DNA of 9,281 nt. Source: Pseudomonadota bacterium (GTDB taxonomy: Bacteria; Pseudomonadota; Gammaproteobacteria; Xanthomonadales; Xanthomonadaceae). The stretch is from positions 1 to 9,281 of the forward strand of contig JAEXRB010000087.1 in assembly GCA_023438325.1 (NCBI GenBank), given 5' to 3'. The notes beneath the pieces were generated by a model. It was not told the origin of the DNA, did not search any database, and saw only the letters and a list, made by a program, of their open reading frames with translations. Within the stretch, counting starts at the first letter, position 1; every line of letters starts with the position of its first letter. Both the position numbers and the translations under genes were made by a program. Of the stretch, positions 8,110 through 9,281 are shown in pieces.

Positions 8110-8115
8110 AGAGGA
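8110..8115 (+). promoter_or_regulatory. ribosome binding site of pyruvate kinase
   Basis: AGAGGA lies six bases before ATG at 8122 and fixes that start. The 52-base gap to the divergent acetyltransferase gene must also hold the pyruvate kinase promoter unless it lies within the neighbour; I could not identify convincing hexamers. Confidence 0.6.
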
Positions 8116-8121
8116 AGCAGC

Positions 8122-9281
8122 ATGGCAGCACAGCAACGTCGGACCAAGATTCTCGCCACACTTGGACCGGCAACCGACGCCCCCGGCGTACTCGAGGCTC
8201 TCGTGTCCGCAGGCGTGGATGTGGTGCGGCTGAATTTCTCGCACGGCAGCGCGGCCGATCACGCCGCACGCGTGGCGCGGATCCGCGCTGCGGCTCAAGC
8301 GGCCGGACGCGAAGTCGGCATCCTGGGCGATCTGCAAGGACCGAAGATCCGCATCGAGCGCTTTGCCATAGGCAAGGTGGCGCTCAAGACCGGCGAACCC
8401 TTTGCGCTGTATGCGCGCGACGAGGCGCCGCCGGGCGATGCCTCCGGCGTGGGCGTGTCCTATCTTGGCCTGGTCAACGATGTGAAACCCGGCGACGTGC
8501 TGCTGCTCGACGATGGCCTGGTATCGCTGCGGGTGGTAACCATCGCCGGCGACACCATCCACACCACCGTGCTCAACGATGGCTTCCTGTCCGATCGCAA
8601 GGGATTGAACCGGCTTGGCGGCGGGCTTTCGCTGGATGCGCTGAGCGACAAGGATCGCGAAGACATCCGTCTTGCCGCCGAACTGGGCGTGGATTTCCTC
8701 GCTGTCTCGTTCTGTCGCAGCGGCGCGGACATCGAGGAAGCGCGCCGGCTGGCACGCGAGGCCGGCAGCGATGCGCATCTGGTCGCGAAAATCGAGCGCG
8801 CGGAGGCCATCGAGGCGCTCGGCGAAATCATCGACGCCAGCGACGTGGTGATGGTGGCGCGCGGCGATCTGGGCGTGGAAATCGGCGATGCGGAACTTCC
8901 CGGCCTGCAGAAGAAAATCATCCGCGAATCGCTCGATCGCGGTCGCGTGGTGATCACGGCCACGCAGATGCTGCAATCGATGGTCGAGTCGCCCATCCCC
9001 ACCCGCGCCGAAGTGCTGGACGTAGCCAACGCCGTGATCGACGGCACCGATACCGTGATGCTCAGCGCCGAAACCGCCGCCGGCAGTTACCCGGTGAAAG
9101 CGGTCGAAGCGATGGTACGCATCTGTCTGGGCGCCGAACGCCAGTTCGTGCACGACACCGATTTCGAAGACGCGCCGCGCAACCTGGAACACAGCGACCA
9201 GGCCATTGCCTTGGCGACGATGTTCCTGACCGAGCACATCAGCGTGCGTGCCATTCTGGCGCTGACCGAATCGGGCGGCAC
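8122..9281 (+). CDS. pykA: pyruvate kinase, PykA type, 3' end cut by the window
   Basis: Catalyses the last step of glycolysis: phosphoenolpyruvate plus ADP to pyruvate plus ATP, in the cytoplasm. The 386 visible residues cover the N-terminal TIM-barrel parts, the B domain (about 72-170) and the start of the C-terminal domain. Seen are RRTKILATLGPA (6-17), RLNFSHG (36-42), GDLQGPKIR (69-77), LGGGLS (165-170), the active-site signature VAKIERAEAI (221-230, Lys223 and Glu225), MVARGDLGVE (244-253) and ITATQML (278-284). Family enzymes have about 470-490 residues, so roughly 100 are missing. The pattern DLQGPKIR, with Lys75 where potassium-dependent enzymes carry Glu, and LGGGLS match E. coli PykA rather than PykF, suggesting a potassium-independent enzyme. 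Start: ATG with AGAGGA six bases upstream. Confidence 0.96.
   Translation, partial: MAAQQRRTKILATLGPATDAPGVLEALVSAGVDVVRLNFSHGSAADHAARVARIRAAAQAAGREVGILGDLQGPKIRIERFAIGKVALKTGEPFALYARDEAPPGDASGVGVSYLGLVNDVKPGDVLLLDDGLVSLRVVTIAGDTIHTTVLNDGFLSDRKGLNRLGGGLSLDALSDKDREDIRLAAELGVDFLAVSFCRSGADIEEARRLAREAGSDAHLVAKIERAEAIEALGEIIDASDVVMVARGDLGVEIGDAELPGLQKKIIRESLDRGRVVITATQMLQSMVESPIPTRAEVLDVANAVIDGTDTVMLSAETAAGSYPVKAVEAMVRICLGAERQFVHDTDFEDAPRNLEHSDQAIALATMFLTEHISVRAILALTESGG

Noticed and set aside
8070..8159. N-terminal extension of the acetyltransferase to 8159
   Set aside because: It would overlap the divergent pyruvate kinase start and adds a hydrophobic stretch not expected in GNAT proteins.
8041..9237. 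A 398-codon minus-strand frame opposite pyruvate kinase
   Set aside because: Low-complexity, His/Ala/Gly-rich shadow of the pykA coding frame, with no ribosome binding site or domain of its own.

Overview
This is a GC-rich, densely coded stretch of bacterial chromosome. It looks like a member of the Xanthomonadales (Xanthomonadaceae or Rhodanobacteraceae) or a close gammaproteobacterial relative. That placement rests on overall protein character and base composition and is an inference. I see no mobile element, CRISPR array, RNA gene or clear sign of recent transfer. Seven protein genes are supported, two of them cut by the window edges.

Left part: a truncated NADP-type malic enzyme (maeB, minus strand) is divergent from a GTG-start polytopic membrane protein that resembles GT-C glycosyltransferases (plus strand). 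The membrane protein overlaps the TTG start of rsgA, the ribosome small-subunit maturation GTPase, by four bases, so the two are probably co-transcribed and translationally coupled. rsgA converges on the next operon across a gap of about 90 bases that contains a strong GC hairpin.

Middle part: a minus-strand two-gene unit encodes a CtpF/P2A-like cation-transporting P-type ATPase followed 47 bases later by a tandem-domain universal stress protein. Upstream of the ATPase lies TTGAC-N4-GTCAA, the inverted repeat recognised by the FNR/Anr/Dnr class of regulators. A plausible -10 element sits at the spacing expected for class II activation. Together these suggest an oxygen- or redox-responsive stress module: ion pumping plus nucleotide-binding stress protein.

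Right part: a RimJ/RimL-like GNAT acetyltransferase gene (minus strand) ends inside the FNR-like box. It is divergent, across 52 bases, from a truncated pyruvate kinase gene of the PykA type. maeB and pykA both act at the pyruvate node of central metabolism, but they are far apart here and not in one operon. I did not find a previously undescribed system. The most informative signal is the FNR-like box in front of the ATPase and stress protein pair.
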